In this document: one piece after another, positions 49,816 through 58,221 of the stretch
Position numbering within the stretch: the first letter of the stretch is position 1
Layout of the letters: every line of letters begins with the position of its first letter
Origin: Mycolicibacterium stellerae
GTDB lineage: Bacteria > Actinomycetota > Actinomycetes > Mycobacteriales > Mycobacteriaceae
Direction: 5' to 3'
Length of the DNA: 64,000 nt
Assembly: GCF_003719305.1 (NCBI RefSeq)
Contig: NZ_RARC01000033.1
Coordinates: 1 to 64,000 of the forward strand
Program-made: the position numbers and the translations under genes
The notes under the pieces: model-generated
The model's input: only the letters and a program-made list of their open reading frames with translations
Told to the model about the DNA's origin: nothing
Databases searched by the model: none

Positions 49816-51470
49816 CGTGGGACAAGTCTGTCGACCTGTTGATCGCGGGCAGCGGCGGTGGGGGAATGGTGGCCGCGCTGGCCGCCGTCGATGCGGGGAT
49901 CGAGCCGCTGGTCGTCGAAAAGCAGGACCTCATCGGCGGTTCCACCGGAATGTCGGGTGGCATGGTCTGGCTGCCGAACAACCCGCTGATGCGCGCCGAG
50001 GGCATATCCGATTCGCTCGAGGACGGGCTGGCCTACTTCGACGACGTCGTCGGTGATATCGGCGCGGCGTCCTCGCCTGCCCGCCGCGAGGCCTTCCTGA
50101 CCGCGGGCTACCAGATGATCGACTTCCTTTTGCGCAAGGGAGTTCGGCTGGTTCGATGCCCCGGTTGGAGCGACTACTACCCGAACCACAAGGGCGGCAA
50201 CACGGCGGGCCGCTCCGTTGAGGGGATACCGTACGACTCCGCTGTGCTCGGCGACTGGAGGGACAAGGTCCAGCCGTCGATGGCCAAGAACTACGGTTTC
50301 GTCGTCAAGACCAACGAGCTGCGCGCGGTGCAGTACTTCAACCGGTCGCCGCGCGCGTTCGCCGTCGCGATGCGGGTGTTCCTGCGCACCAACCTCGCCA
50401 AGGTCCGGCGACGCGACCTGATGACCAACGGCGCGTCGTTCATCGGTCAGATCCTGAAGGTTCTCATCGATGTCAAGGGTGAGCCGCCGGTGTGGACGAA
50501 CGCCGCGATGGAGGATCTCATCGTCGAGGACGGCCGCGTAGTCGGCGCGCGAGTCAACCACAACGGCTCATCGATGAACATCGAGGCGCGCAGGGGCATT
50601 CTGCTCGCGGCGGGCGGCTTTAGCCGCAACGCAGACATGCGCCGCCGCTACAGCGGCGACCAGCCCAACGACGGATCGTGGTCGATCGCCAACGCAGGCG
50701 ACACCGGGGAAGTCCTGCAGACGGCGATGGACCTCGGCGCAAAGACCGATCTACTCGACGAAGCCTGGTGGCTTCCAATGGTTTTCATCCAGGACCCGGG
50801 CGCAGCATCGCTGGGGTCCGGGCGGCAGCGCCCAGGCGCCATTTACGTCGACGGGGCGGGCAAGCGGTTCTGCAACGAGTCGAACTCCTACGTCGAGGTG
50901 GGCAAGGCGATGTACGCGGCCAAGGCCGTACCATGCTGGCAGGTCTTCGACGAGGGATACGTCGGCCGGTATGTGTCGGGCGCCAACCCGTTGAAGAAGC
51001 GCACGCTGTCGGCGGGACTGATCGAACAGGGTGTGGTCAAACGCGCCGATACCATCGCCGACCTCGCACGCCAGATCGACGTCCCCCCCGCCGCGCTCGA
51101 GGAAACAGTCAAGCGATTCAACGAGTTCGCGGCCAAGGGCCTCGACCCCGACTTCGGCCGGGGCCAGTCGGCGTACAACGCCTGTCTCGGCGATCCCGGA
51201 TACAAGCCCAACGCCGCGCTCGGCCCGCTGGATCGCGCGCCGTTCTACGCCACCAGGGTGTTCCCCGCCGACGTCGGCACGTGCGGGGGTCTGATCACCA
51301 ATGAGCACGCCCAGGTGCTCAACGAACGCGACGAGGTGATCGACGGTCTGTATGCGACCGGAAACATCACTGCGACGGTAATGGGGCGCAACTATCTGGG
51401 TGCAGGCGGCAGTATCGCCAACACGATGATCTTCGGATACGTCGCGGCGCTACACGCCGCCGGCCGCTAA
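49812..51470 (+). CDS. FAD-dependent dehydrogenase, 3-ketosteroid-1-dehydrogenase/fumarate reductase type
   Basis: The 552-aa protein has the FAD dinucleotide motif GSGGGG at about residues 13-18, the GGSTGMSGGMVWLP segment typical of KstD-type enzymes, RGILLAAGGF in the middle and a C-terminal LYATGNITATVMGRNYLGAGGS FAD contact. Members remove hydrogen next to a ketone, or the reverse. Coupling to the Rieske oxygenase suggests that it desaturates a cyclic ketone-like intermediate. The real substrate need not be a steroid; no steroid genes are nearby. Confidence 0.9.
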   Translation: MTWDKSVDLLIAGSGGGGMVAALAAVDAGIEPLVVEKQDLIGGSTGMSGGMVWLPNNPLMRAEGISDSLEDGLAYFDDVVGDIGAASSPARREAFLTAGYQMIDFLLRKGVRLVRCPGWSDYYPNHKGGNTAGRSVEGIPYDSAVLGDWRDKVQPSMAKNYGFVVKTNELRAVQYFNRSPRAFAVAMRVFLRTNLAKVRRRDLMTNGASFIGQILKVLIDVKGEPPVWTNAAMEDLIVEDGRVVGARVNHNGSSMNIEARRGILLAAGGFSRNADMRRRYSGDQPNDGSWSIANAGDTGEVLQTAMDLGAKTDLLDEAWWLPMVFIQDPGAASLGSGRQRPGAIYVDGAGKRFCNESNSYVEVGKAMYAAKAVPCWQVFDEGYVGRYVSGANPLKKRTLSAGLIEQGVVKRADTIADLARQIDVPPAALEETVKRFNEFAAKGLDPDFGRGQSAYNACLGDPGYKPNAALGPLDRAPFYATRVFPADVGTCGGLITNEHAQVLNERDEVIDGLYATGNITATVMGRNYLGAGGSIANTMIFGYVAALHAAGR

Positions 51471-51480
51471 CTTTCCCCTC

Positions 51481-51540
51481 GCGAGCAGTCGCAAAAGTAC
51501 CCTTGTGACGGGCTCTACGGGTACCTTTACGTCTGCTCGC
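51481..51540. terminator. Long imperfect hairpin between convergent genes
   Basis: Two 22-base arms (51481-51502 and 51519-51540, ends GCGAGCAG and CTGCTCGC) pair with three mismatches around a 16-base loop. The right arm overlaps the last codons of the enoyl-CoA hydratase gene. It lies between the convergent flavoprotein and hydratase genes and should stop transcription both ways. A core reading TTTACGTCTGCTCGC resembles short dispersed mycobacterial repeats. Confidence 0.65.
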
Positions 51541-52384
51541 CGGGGGGAGTCTCCCCGTCGGCGACGAAATCCCTTGGCTTCAAGCCTGACTGGATGAGCT
51601 CGGCCCGTCGCGCCTGCACGTCGGACGCCGCGCCGACCATGTTCGTCATGACGTGGCTCATCTGTAGATGAACCCGCATGCCCATCAGTTCCCACGCCCG
51701 TTTCACATTGCTTTTCACCGCCATCAACGTGGTCAGCGGGATCTGGGCGATCTTGCGGGCCATCTCCTCGACGGTGTCCTCCAGCGCGTCCCGCTGCACG
51801 ACCTTGTTCAGCAGACCCCACTCGAGCGCCTCCTGCGCGGAAAGCGTCGGCGCCAGAAGAAGCCAGTCCATCGTGCGATGCCAGTTCATCATCAGCCACG
51901 GCTCGATCATGGTGTGGCCACCGGGCTCGCCCAGGCTTTGCGCGAGCGGCATCTGGAAATACGCATCCTCGGACGCGACGGAAAAATCCGTCAGCAGCCC
52001 CAGGTAGATTCCGCCGCCCATGCAGTAGCCGTGAATCTGGGAGATCGTCGGCTTCGGGAACTCCCACAGGTACAGCGTCGGCCAAAGGAACAGATCGGCG
52101 GTGCCCTTGTACAGGTCCTCGAACGTGTCCCCGAAATCCGGGTAGGGGTTCTCGTCGGGTCCCCACCTCGCCACGTGGCCGCCGCAGAAGCCCTTGCCGT
52201 TCGCCTTCAGGATTACGACCTTGATCTCTTTGTCGCGGTCGGCCTCATGCAGGCAGGCGTCGACCTCCTGCACCAGGCTGGCGTCCTTGGTGTTGGCCTT
52301 GTCGGGCCGGTTCAGGATGATCCGGGCGATCGGTGGTTCACGCTCGTAGATCACCGATTCGAGTTCGCGCCGCTCCCGTGTCAT
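51527..52384 (-). CDS. Enoyl-CoA hydratase/isomerase family protein
   Basis: The 285-aa crotonase-fold protein has the oxyanion-hole segments KGFCGGH and IHGYCMGGG. It is a clear paralogue of the protein at 60804-61670 (shared LKANGKGFC, LWEFPKPTI, RAWELMGMRVH). The usual catalytic glutamates are not at the standard GxxPExG site (here SLGEPGGH), so the reaction could be hydration, isomerisation or C-C hydrolysis. It is the last gene of a reverse-strand operon with the CoA-transferase and acyl-CoA dehydrogenases. Confidence 0.9.
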   Translation of the reverse strand: MTRERRELESVIYEREPPIARIILNRPDKANTKDASLVQEVDACLHEADRDKEIKVVILKANGKGFCGGHVARWGPDENPYPDFGDTFEDLYKGTADLFLWPTLYLWEFPKPTISQIHGYCMGGGIYLGLLTDFSVASEDAYFQMPLAQSLGEPGGHTMIEPWLMMNWHRTMDWLLLAPTLSAQEALEWGLLNKVVQRDALEDTVEEMARKIAQIPLTTLMAVKSNVKRAWELMGMRVHLQMSHVMTNMVGAASDVQARRAELIQSGLKPRDFVADGETPPGEQT

Positions 52385-52396
52385 GTGGCCACTCCT

Positions 52397-53617
52397 CTAC
52401 AGAATCGCGCCGTTGTCCTTGGCCGCCGAAATGTCGTCCCAGTCGAGTTCGAGCTCCAGAAGAACCTCCTCGGTGTGCTGACCATGTTCGGGAGCTCGCG
52501 CGGCCTTCGGGGGCGTCTCGTCGAATTGCACTGGTGCGGCGACGATCTGATATTCCACGCCTTGGTCGTCGACATTGGGGATGACGTAGCCGTTCGGTCT
52601 CACCTGCGGATCGTTGAGCGTCTCCTTCGGCGTCGCCAGCGCCGCCCATACGCCCGGCTCGTCGGCCAGCGCTTCGCGCCAGTACTCGAGATCCTCGCTG
52701 GCGAGCCTCTCGCCGACGAGCTTGCACGCTTCCTCCGCGTTGGCGATCAGGTTGCTCGACGGCACGAAACGTTCGTCGCTGGCGAGCTCGGGCAGGCCGA
52801 TCCGCTCGCAGAAGCCCGCCCAGAACCGGTCGGGCTGCAGGAAGACCATCTGCAGCCATCTGCCGTCGCGCGTCTTGTAGCGGTTCACCAATGGGTTGAT
52901 CGCCAATCCCGGCGGCGCGCCGGGGATCCCGTCGATGCCGAAGAGGTCAGCGACCGAGATCGAGGGAGCGATGGTCCACATCGCCTGCGCCAGAAGGGAT
53001 GAGTCGACGACGGACGGCTCGCCGGTGCGCTCCCGATGAAACAGCGCGGCACATACACCGCCCGCGAGCGTGATTCCGCCCTGCAGGTCGCCGAAGCCCG
53101 GGCCCTGCACCGCGGGGGTTTCGGTGCCGAACGGCGTCATGGTGTAGGACACCCCGCCGCGCGAAAGGTAGGTCGCCGCGTCGAACCCGCCCTTCTCCCG
53201 GTCCGGGCCGCGGACGCCCGCGCCGGTGCCGCGAGCGATGATGATGTTCGGGTTGAACGAGCGGATGTCCTCGACGGTCAGCCGCGCCCGTTCCAGCGCG
53301 CCGGGACGCCAGTTGGTGAGCAAGACGTCGGCGGTGGCAAGCAGGCGGCCGAAATACTCGCGGCCGGTGTCGGTCTTGATGTCGATCGCAACGCTGCGCT
53401 TGCCGCGGTTGCCGATCTCGAGGATGAAGTCGACGTCGGCTCTGGCGTTCTGCCGGGTGAAGCCGCCGATGACCAGCGCCCGCCCCGGATCACCCGCCTT
53501 GACGTCCTCCACCTTGATGACGTCGGCGCCCCAGTCCGCCAGCGCCGCGCCCGCGGACGGCACATATGTCCAGGAGGCAAGCTCGATGACCCGCACGCCG
53601 CTCAGGACTTGGCTCAT
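52397..53617 (-). CDS. CaiB/BaiF family III CoA-transferase
   Basis: The 406-aa protein has the family opening LSGVRVIELASWTYVPSAG with GADVIKVE, and the expected catalytic Asp177 in GFGDLQGG. Family III enzymes move CoA between carboxylic acids or racemise alpha-methylacyl-CoAs. The ATG at 53617 has GGAGG 6 bases upstream. The TnpB element now lies just upstream, between this gene and the acyl-CoA dehydrogenase genes that I think formerly preceded it directly. Confidence 0.92.
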   Translation of the reverse strand: MSQVLSGVRVIELASWTYVPSAGAALADWGADVIKVEDVKAGDPGRALVIGGFTRQNARADVDFILEIGNRGKRSVAIDIKTDTGREYFGRLLATADVLLTNWRPGALERARLTVEDIRSFNPNIIIARGTGAGVRGPDREKGGFDAATYLSRGGVSYTMTPFGTETPAVQGPGFGDLQGGITLAGGVCAALFHRERTGEPSVVDSSLLAQAMWTIAPSISVADLFGIDGIPGAPPGLAINPLVNRYKTRDGRWLQMVFLQPDRFWAGFCERIGLPELASDERFVPSSNLIANAEEACKLVGERLASEDLEYWREALADEPGVWAALATPKETLNDPQVRPNGYVIPNVDDQGVEYQIVAAPVQFDETPPKAARAPEHGQHTEEVLLELELDWDDISAAKDNGAIL

Positions 53618-53721
53618 TGCAGCCTCCTTAGACTGGAAACCCGGGACTTCAGTCCGGGCAAGTAATCCGATCGCCGATGTAGCGCTGGCGTGCTAGGGCG
53701 GGGGATGTCGGTGCCGTTGAC

Positions 53722-53727
53722 TACGGT
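53722..53727 (+). promoter_or_regulatory. -10 box of tnpB
   Basis: TACGGT lies six bases before the tnpB ATG, the spacing for a leaderless transcript. No ribosome site is visible. Confidence 0.4.
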
Positions 53728-53733
53728 GCGCGT

Positions 53734-54918
53734 ATGTCGCGGTTTCGGCTGTTGCCAACTCCTGAGGAGGAGCAGGGGCTGTTGGCGCATTGCCGGGACG
53801 CGCGGTATGTGTGGAATCTGGCGGTGGAGCAGCAACTGCACTGGCAACGTGGTCGAAGTGCTCCAAATTATGGAGAGCAGTGCGCACAACTCACTGAGGC
53901 GCGGGCCGAATATGCGTGGCTTCGCGCTGGGAGTCAGACGGTACAACAGCAAGCGCTGCGGGATTTCGCACAGTCCATGCAGAATTTCTTCAACCGTACG
54001 CACCGCCGACCGACATGGCGCAAAGCCGGAGTGCACGAAGGGTTTCGACAGGTCGCTGTGAAGCCCCGTCACGTCGAGCGGCTGAATCGCCACTTCGGTC
54101 GAGTCTGGGTGCCCAAGGTCGGGTGGGTACGATTTCGCCTGTCGCGCCTGGTACCGGACGGCGTGAAGTCCTACCGGATCACTCGGGATCGGGCTCGCCG
54201 CTGGCATATCGCCTTCGCCCATATCCCCGACCCGATCACCGGTCCGAGCGACCGCAGTGTGGTCGGCATCGACCGCGGTGTAGCCGTGTCTGCCGCGCTC
54301 TCCACCGGCGAGCTTCTGCACGTACCAAGTCTGACAACGGGTGAGCGCAAGCGATTGAGGATATTGCAGCGGCGACTCGCCCGAGCCAAGCGGGGTTCCC
54401 GTCGCCGCGAAAAGACGAAACGTGCGATCGCGAAGCTGAGGGCCCGCGAGCGGGATCGGCGGAGGGACTGGGTGGAGAAGACCACCACCGACGTCGCGCG
54501 GAGATTCGACCTGATCAGGGTCGAGGACCTTGACATTCGTGCGATGACCCGCACTGCTCGCGGCACCGCCGATCAATCGGGCGTGGGAGTCGCTCAGAAA
54601 CGTGGGCTGAACCGCGCAATCAGCCGTAGTGGTTGGGGGATGCTGGTCAGACGTTTGCAGCACAAGGCTTGCGGCCGGGTCGAGCTGATCCCAGCCCCGT
54701 ATACGTCGCAACGTTGTTCCGCGTGCGGGCACATCGCACCCGGGAACCGCAAGAGCCAAGCGGTTTTCGAGTGCATTGCCTGCACTGCCGGCCGGTGCAA
54801 CGCCGACGTGAACGCTGCACGCAACATCGCCGCCGGACGGGTGGTGACTGCACGGGGAGACCTCGCCGCTGGGCGGTCTGCGAACCGTGAACCTCAACTC
54901 TCTACTCCTGCCGCATAG
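53734..54918 (+). CDS. tnpB: TnpB RNA-guided nuclease
   Basis: TnpB proteins are compact relatives of Cas12 that use an RNA from the element's right end to cut matching DNA and so preserve the element. The 394-aa protein is full length. The RuvC triad is intact: Asp180 (VVGIDRG), Glu264 (VEDLDI) and Asp358 (CNADVNAARN). The zinc finger has Cys328, Cys331, Cys347 and Cys350. An Arg-rich helical region (about 205-245) should bind RNA. With no tnpA nearby, movement would depend on a transposase in trans. Confidence 0.93.
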   Translation: MSRFRLLPTPEEEQGLLAHCRDARYVWNLAVEQQLHWQRGRSAPNYGEQCAQLTEARAEYAWLRAGSQTVQQQALRDFAQSMQNFFNRTHRRPTWRKAGVHEGFRQVAVKPRHVERLNRHFGRVWVPKVGWVRFRLSRLVPDGVKSYRITRDRARRWHIAFAHIPDPITGPSDRSVVGIDRGVAVSAALSTGELLHVPSLTTGERKRLRILQRRLARAKRGSRRREKTKRAIAKLRARERDRRRDWVEKTTTDVARRFDLIRVEDLDIRAMTRTARGTADQSGVGVAQKRGLNRAISRSGWGMLVRRLQHKACGRVELIPAPYTSQRCSACGHIAPGNRKSQAVFECIACTAGRCNADVNAARNIAAGRVVTARGDLAAGRSANREPQLSTPAA

Positions 54919-54990
54919 TCGATGGGATTGGGGTTGGAATCTCCGGAGTTCAGTCCGGGGAGGACGTCAATGCAAGACCTTTCGATTCAG
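54830..54990 (+). ncRNA. Predicted omega RNA of TnpB with guide
   Basis: In studied TnpB systems the guide RNA starts inside the 3' part of tnpB, runs to the element's right end and continues into flanking DNA, which is the guide. By that rule the scaffold here would end at GACGTCAA (54970) and the guide would begin TGCAAGACCTTTCGATTC. The hairpin near 54943-54958 would be part of the scaffold. The 5' limit is a guess. Confidence 0.4.
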
Positions 54991-56055
54991 TTCGCTGACG
55001 AGTTGCGCGCCGACCTCCTCGAGGTGACGGCCGGGCGCGCCGAGGTATGCACTCCAGCCAAGCAGGCGCTTGAGGTAGAGGTGCGCGTCGTGCTCCCAGG
55101 TGAAGCCGATGCCGCCGAACACCTGGATCGCGGTGTCGCCGACGGCGGTGAGCCTGCCCGCGAATGCCTTGGCGCGCGACGCGGCACGGTGCCGCTCGGC
55201 GGGATCAGCCGCATCGGCTGCCCACAACGCGTGGATGACGCCGCTGCGGGCGAGTTCGACCGACTCGTACATGTCGACGCACATGTGCTGGACGGCCTGG
55301 AAGCTGCCGATCGGCTGGTCGAACTGCCTGCGCACCTTCGCATACTCGACGGCCATGTTCATCACCGCGGCGGCGGCGCCGAGGGCATCGGCGGCGCGTG
55401 CGATCGTCACGTCGTCGACGAGTCCTGCAACTGCATCCGGGTGCGCATCGGCCAACCGCCTCCCGGTCGCGCCGTCGAGTTCGACGTCGAACAGCTTCCG
55501 TGTCGGGTCGACGTGGGGCCGTGCCGTCACCGCGACGCCCTCGGATGCGGGGTCGACGGCATAGAGCCCGGCACCCGGCGATTCATCGGCCAGCACCAAC
55601 AACACGGTCGCCGCCGCGGCATCGGACACGGCGGTCAGCCCACCGCGCAGCGTCGCGCCATCGGCGCCAGGCCGCACACCGGTCAACGGCGCGACCGTGG
55701 CTATTGCTGTCCCGCGGGCGATTTCAGCCAGCAGCCCGTCGCTCGAACCGGTTCGGGTCAGCGCTCTCGTCGCTGCGACCGCGCTCGACAGCCACGGCCC
55801 GGGATCGAGCGCGGCGCCCAGTTCCTCGGCGACGACGCCTGCCTCCACCATCGACATGCCCGCGCCGTCGTGATCCGGCGGGACGAGTACCCCCGTAGCG
55901 CCGAGGCCCGCGAGGCCGCGCCACACCGCGTCTGTGGTGCCCATTGGATCATCCAGCATGGGCCGCACATATGCTGCCACGCTTGCCTTTTCGGCGAGAA
56001 ATCGCCTGACGGTGTCGCGAAGAGCGATCTGCTCGTCTGTGAGCTCCAGGTTCAT
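54967..56055 (-). CDS. Acyl-CoA dehydrogenase, second subunit of a heteromeric pair
   Basis: The 362-aa protein has the acyl-CoA dehydrogenase fold, with QFDQPIGSFQAVQH in the FAD/ADP region and VFGGIGFTWEHDAHLY near the end. It lacks some catalytic residues expected in a homotetramer, as is usual for one half of the alpha2beta2 FadE pairs of mycobacteria. The ATG at 56055 overlaps the stop of the partner gene (TGATG). Its TGA stop (54969-54967) lies in the TCAA end of the TnpB element, so its final residues were altered by the insertion. Confidence 0.88.
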   Translation of the reverse strand: MNLELTDEQIALRDTVRRFLAEKASVAAYVRPMLDDPMGTTDAVWRGLAGLGATGVLVPPDHDGAGMSMVEAGVVAEELGAALDPGPWLSSAVAATRALTRTGSSDGLLAEIARGTAIATVAPLTGVRPGADGATLRGGLTAVSDAAAATVLLVLADESPGAGLYAVDPASEGVAVTARPHVDPTRKLFDVELDGATGRRLADAHPDAVAGLVDDVTIARAADALGAAAAVMNMAVEYAKVRRQFDQPIGSFQAVQHMCVDMYESVELARSGVIHALWAADAADPAERHRAASRAKAFAGRLTAVGDTAIQVFGGIGFTWEHDAHLYLKRLLGWSAYLGAPGRHLEEVGAQLVSELNRKVLH

Positions 56056-57221
56056 CAGCGCGGCAGCCCAAGAACACGAGTGGCCGTGATGCTCTTGTTG
56101 ATCTGTGTCGTCCCGCCCGCGATGGTCAGCGAGCGCGACGACAGGCGACGGTCCACCCACCGCTGACCACAGGAATCCGAGCCGAGCACGTCGAATGCCA
56201 ACTCGGCGAGATCTTGGCCCAACTCCGCCCACACACTCTTGGCCAGGCTGGCCGACCCGAGCGCGTCACCGCCGTGCAAGGTCGCCGATATCGATCGCTT
56301 GCACAACAACTCGAGGTATTTGATCCGCACCGCGAGGTCACCGAGCCTGCGCAGCGTCGCACCGTCCTCGAGCACCGGCTTGCCGCCGACGGTGTGTCCG
56401 GCCAGGTCCGCAACCAGGTCGGCCAACAGGACTTCCACCTGTGCATACAGCCGTGCCGCACCTGCGCGCTCGTGGCTCAGCGTCGTCGTGGCCACCCGCC
56501 ATCCCGCGTCCAGTGGGCCAAGCAGCGCGTCGGCGGGCACCCGAACGTCGTTGAAGAACACCTCCGCGAAATCGGCCGCGCCGTTGAGCGTGACCAGCGG
56601 GCGGGCTTCGATGCCGGGCAGCCGCATGTCGACGATGAGGCAAGAGATGCCCTTGTGCTTGGGCGCCTCGGGGTCGGTGCGCACATACAGCTGACACCAG
56701 TCGGCCCGGTGACCAAGCGACGTCCAGATCTTCTGGCCGTTGACCACGAAGTCAGCCCCATCTCCGGAGCCGTCGCGGACGGCGCGGGTGCGCAGCGACG
56801 CCAGATCCGAGCCCGCTTCCGGCTCCGACATGCCCTGACACCAGATGTCGTCGGCGCGCACCATCCGGGGAAGCAGCGTTGTCTTCTGTGTATCGGTTCC
56901 GTACTGCATGATCGCCGGGGCGATGTTGTTCATCCCGATCACGTTGAGCGGCACCGGAGCTCGCGCTCGCGTCGTCTCCTCGGCGTAGACCAGCTGTTCG
57001 AGCACCGTAGCGCCGCGGCCACCGTATTCCTGCGGCCAGGACACCGCACCCCAGCCCGCGTCGGCCACCGCCGCGTCCCATGCCGCAAGCGTGTCGAAGG
57101 CATCGGCGTCGCGCCCGCGGACCCGGTCGGCGTCCTTGACCTCCTCGGTCAGATTCGCCGTGAGCCAGGTCCGCAGCTCCTTGCGGAACTGCTCCGCCTC
57201 CGCCGGATATGAGAAGTCCAC
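56055..57221 (-). CDS. Acyl-CoA dehydrogenase, first subunit of a heteromeric pair
   Basis: The 388-aa protein has the N-terminal helical domain, the QGMSEPEAGSDLASL and KIWTSLGHRADW beta-domain motifs that bind FAD and substrate, and a C-terminal helical domain ending IAGGTTQINKSITATRVLGLPR. Adjacent fadE genes that overlap by one base typically form alpha2beta2 dehydrogenases for bulky or branched acyl-CoAs. It heads the reverse-strand operon and is divergent from the SDR gene. Confidence 0.92.
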   Translation of the reverse strand: MDFSYPAEAEQFRKELRTWLTANLTEEVKDADRVRGRDADAFDTLAAWDAAVADAGWGAVSWPQEYGGRGATVLEQLVYAEETTRARAPVPLNVIGMNNIAPAIMQYGTDTQKTTLLPRMVRADDIWCQGMSEPEAGSDLASLRTRAVRDGSGDGADFVVNGQKIWTSLGHRADWCQLYVRTDPEAPKHKGISCLIVDMRLPGIEARPLVTLNGAADFAEVFFNDVRVPADALLGPLDAGWRVATTTLSHERAGAARLYAQVEVLLADLVADLAGHTVGGKPVLEDGATLRRLGDLAVRIKYLELLCKRSISATLHGGDALGSASLAKSVWAELGQDLAELAFDVLGSDSCGQRWVDRRLSSRSLTIAGGTTQINKSITATRVLGLPR

Positions 57222-57341
57222 GGTGTCCTGTTCGAGATCGGGCCGATTGGCATCTTTATAATTTTAGGTAGTATAGCGATCTCTGCGAGGTGACTCGAAG
57301 GTTCCCAATCCGGCTCGGGTGGACAGTCAAGGAGGGCGACG
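57222..57341. promoter_or_regulatory. Divergent promoter region of the dehydrogenase operons
   Basis: The 120-base gap between divergent fadE and SDR genes holds an AT-rich block (CTTTATAATTTTAGGTAGTA, about 57254-57273) in an otherwise GC-rich area. It contains TATAAT and TAGTAT as possible -10 boxes and shares ATTTTAG with the promoter region at 48405-48424. AAGGAGG at about 57329 is the ribosome site of the SDR gene. Confidence 0.45.
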
Positions 57342-58208
57342 ATGGGCAGGGTCGAGGGCAAGGTTGCGCTGATCAGTGGCGCGGCGCGAGGGCAGGGCCG
57401 ATCTCACGCGCAACTGCTCGCCGCAGAGGGTGCCGACATCATCGCCGTCGACATCTGCGCGGACATCGAGACCAACGAGTACCCGCTGGCCCGGCCCGAG
57501 GAGCTCGACGAGACCGCCCGGCTGGTCGAGAAGGAAGGCAGGCGCGCGCACGCCGAGATCGCCGACGTCCGCGACCGCGCCGCCCTTTCTGCAGCGATCG
57601 ACCGTGGTGTCGCCGAGTTCGGGAAGCTCGACATCGTCGTCGCCAACGCGGGCATCTGCCCGCTGACCGCGGGCCTTCCGCCGCAGGCCTTCGTGGACGC
57701 CGTCGACGTGGACCTGATCGGCGTGATGAACCTGGTGCACGCGAGCATGAAGCATCTGACGGCGGGCGCGTCGATCATCGCGACGGGTTCGGTGGCCGCC
57801 TTCATGGCGACGGCGGTGAACACCGCCGGCATGGACGGAGGGCCGGGCGGCGCGGGCTACGCCTTTGCCAAACAGGTTGTCGCACACTATGTCAACGACC
57901 TCGCGAACGCGCTCGGCCCCGAGCAGATCCGGGTCAACGCGATCCATCCGACCAATGTGAACACCGACATGTTGCACAGCCCGCCGATGTACCGGGCGTT
58001 TCGGCCCGATCTGCAGAACCCGACCCGCGAGGACGCCGAGGTCGTATTTCCGGTGATCCAGGGCTTCCCGATTCCCTATGTCGAGCCGGAGGACATCAGC
58101 GAGGCGGTGCTGTTCCTCGCCAGCGACGCGGCGCGCTATGTCACCGGTCAGCAGCTGCGCGTCGACGCGGGCGGCTTCCTCAAGATCAAGCCGTGGGCGG
58201 GCGTGTAA
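57342..58208 (+). CDS. Mycofactocin-coupled SDR family oxidoreductase
   Basis: The 288-aa short-chain dehydrogenase has GAARGQGRSHA as cofactor loop and Ser150, Tyr173 and Lys177 as catalytic residues. The insert after the second strand (DICADIETNEYPLARPEEL) marks the subgroup whose NAD is not exchangeable and that passes electrons to mycofactocin; carveol dehydrogenase belongs to this subgroup. It probably oxidises a secondary, perhaps cyclic, alcohol in this pathway. It leads a forward operon that runs to 63219. Confidence 0.92.
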   Translation: MGRVEGKVALISGAARGQGRSHAQLLAAEGADIIAVDICADIETNEYPLARPEELDETARLVEKEGRRAHAEIADVRDRAALSAAIDRGVAEFGKLDIVVANAGICPLTAGLPPQAFVDAVDVDLIGVMNLVHASMKHLTAGASIIATGSVAAFMATAVNTAGMDGGPGGAGYAFAKQVVAHYVNDLANALGPEQIRVNAIHPTNVNTDMLHSPPMYRAFRPDLQNPTREDAEVVFPVIQGFPIPYVEPEDISEAVLFLASDAARYVTGQQLRVDAGGFLKIKPWAGV

Positions 58209-58221
58209 AGGGAGGACGAAA

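Larger units (their letters stand above)
53640..54970 (+). mobile_element. Solo tnpB element (IS200/IS605 superfamily, no tnpA)
   Basis: The element carries one intact tnpB gene and no Y1 transposase. Both ends share TTCAGTCCGGG within small hairpins: about 53640-53658 on the left (CCCGG..ACT/AGTCCGGG) and about 54943-54958 on the right (CCGGA/TCCGG). The right end closes with GACGTCAA, like the TCAA cleavage site of IS605 relatives. Boundaries are inferred from these. It has inserted between two same-strand genes and provides the stop codon of one of them. Confidence 0.75.

Noticed and set aside
53614..54897. 427-codon reverse frame across tnpB
   Set aside because: It is antisense to an intact tnpB with all RuvC and zinc-finger residues and has no recognisable motif.
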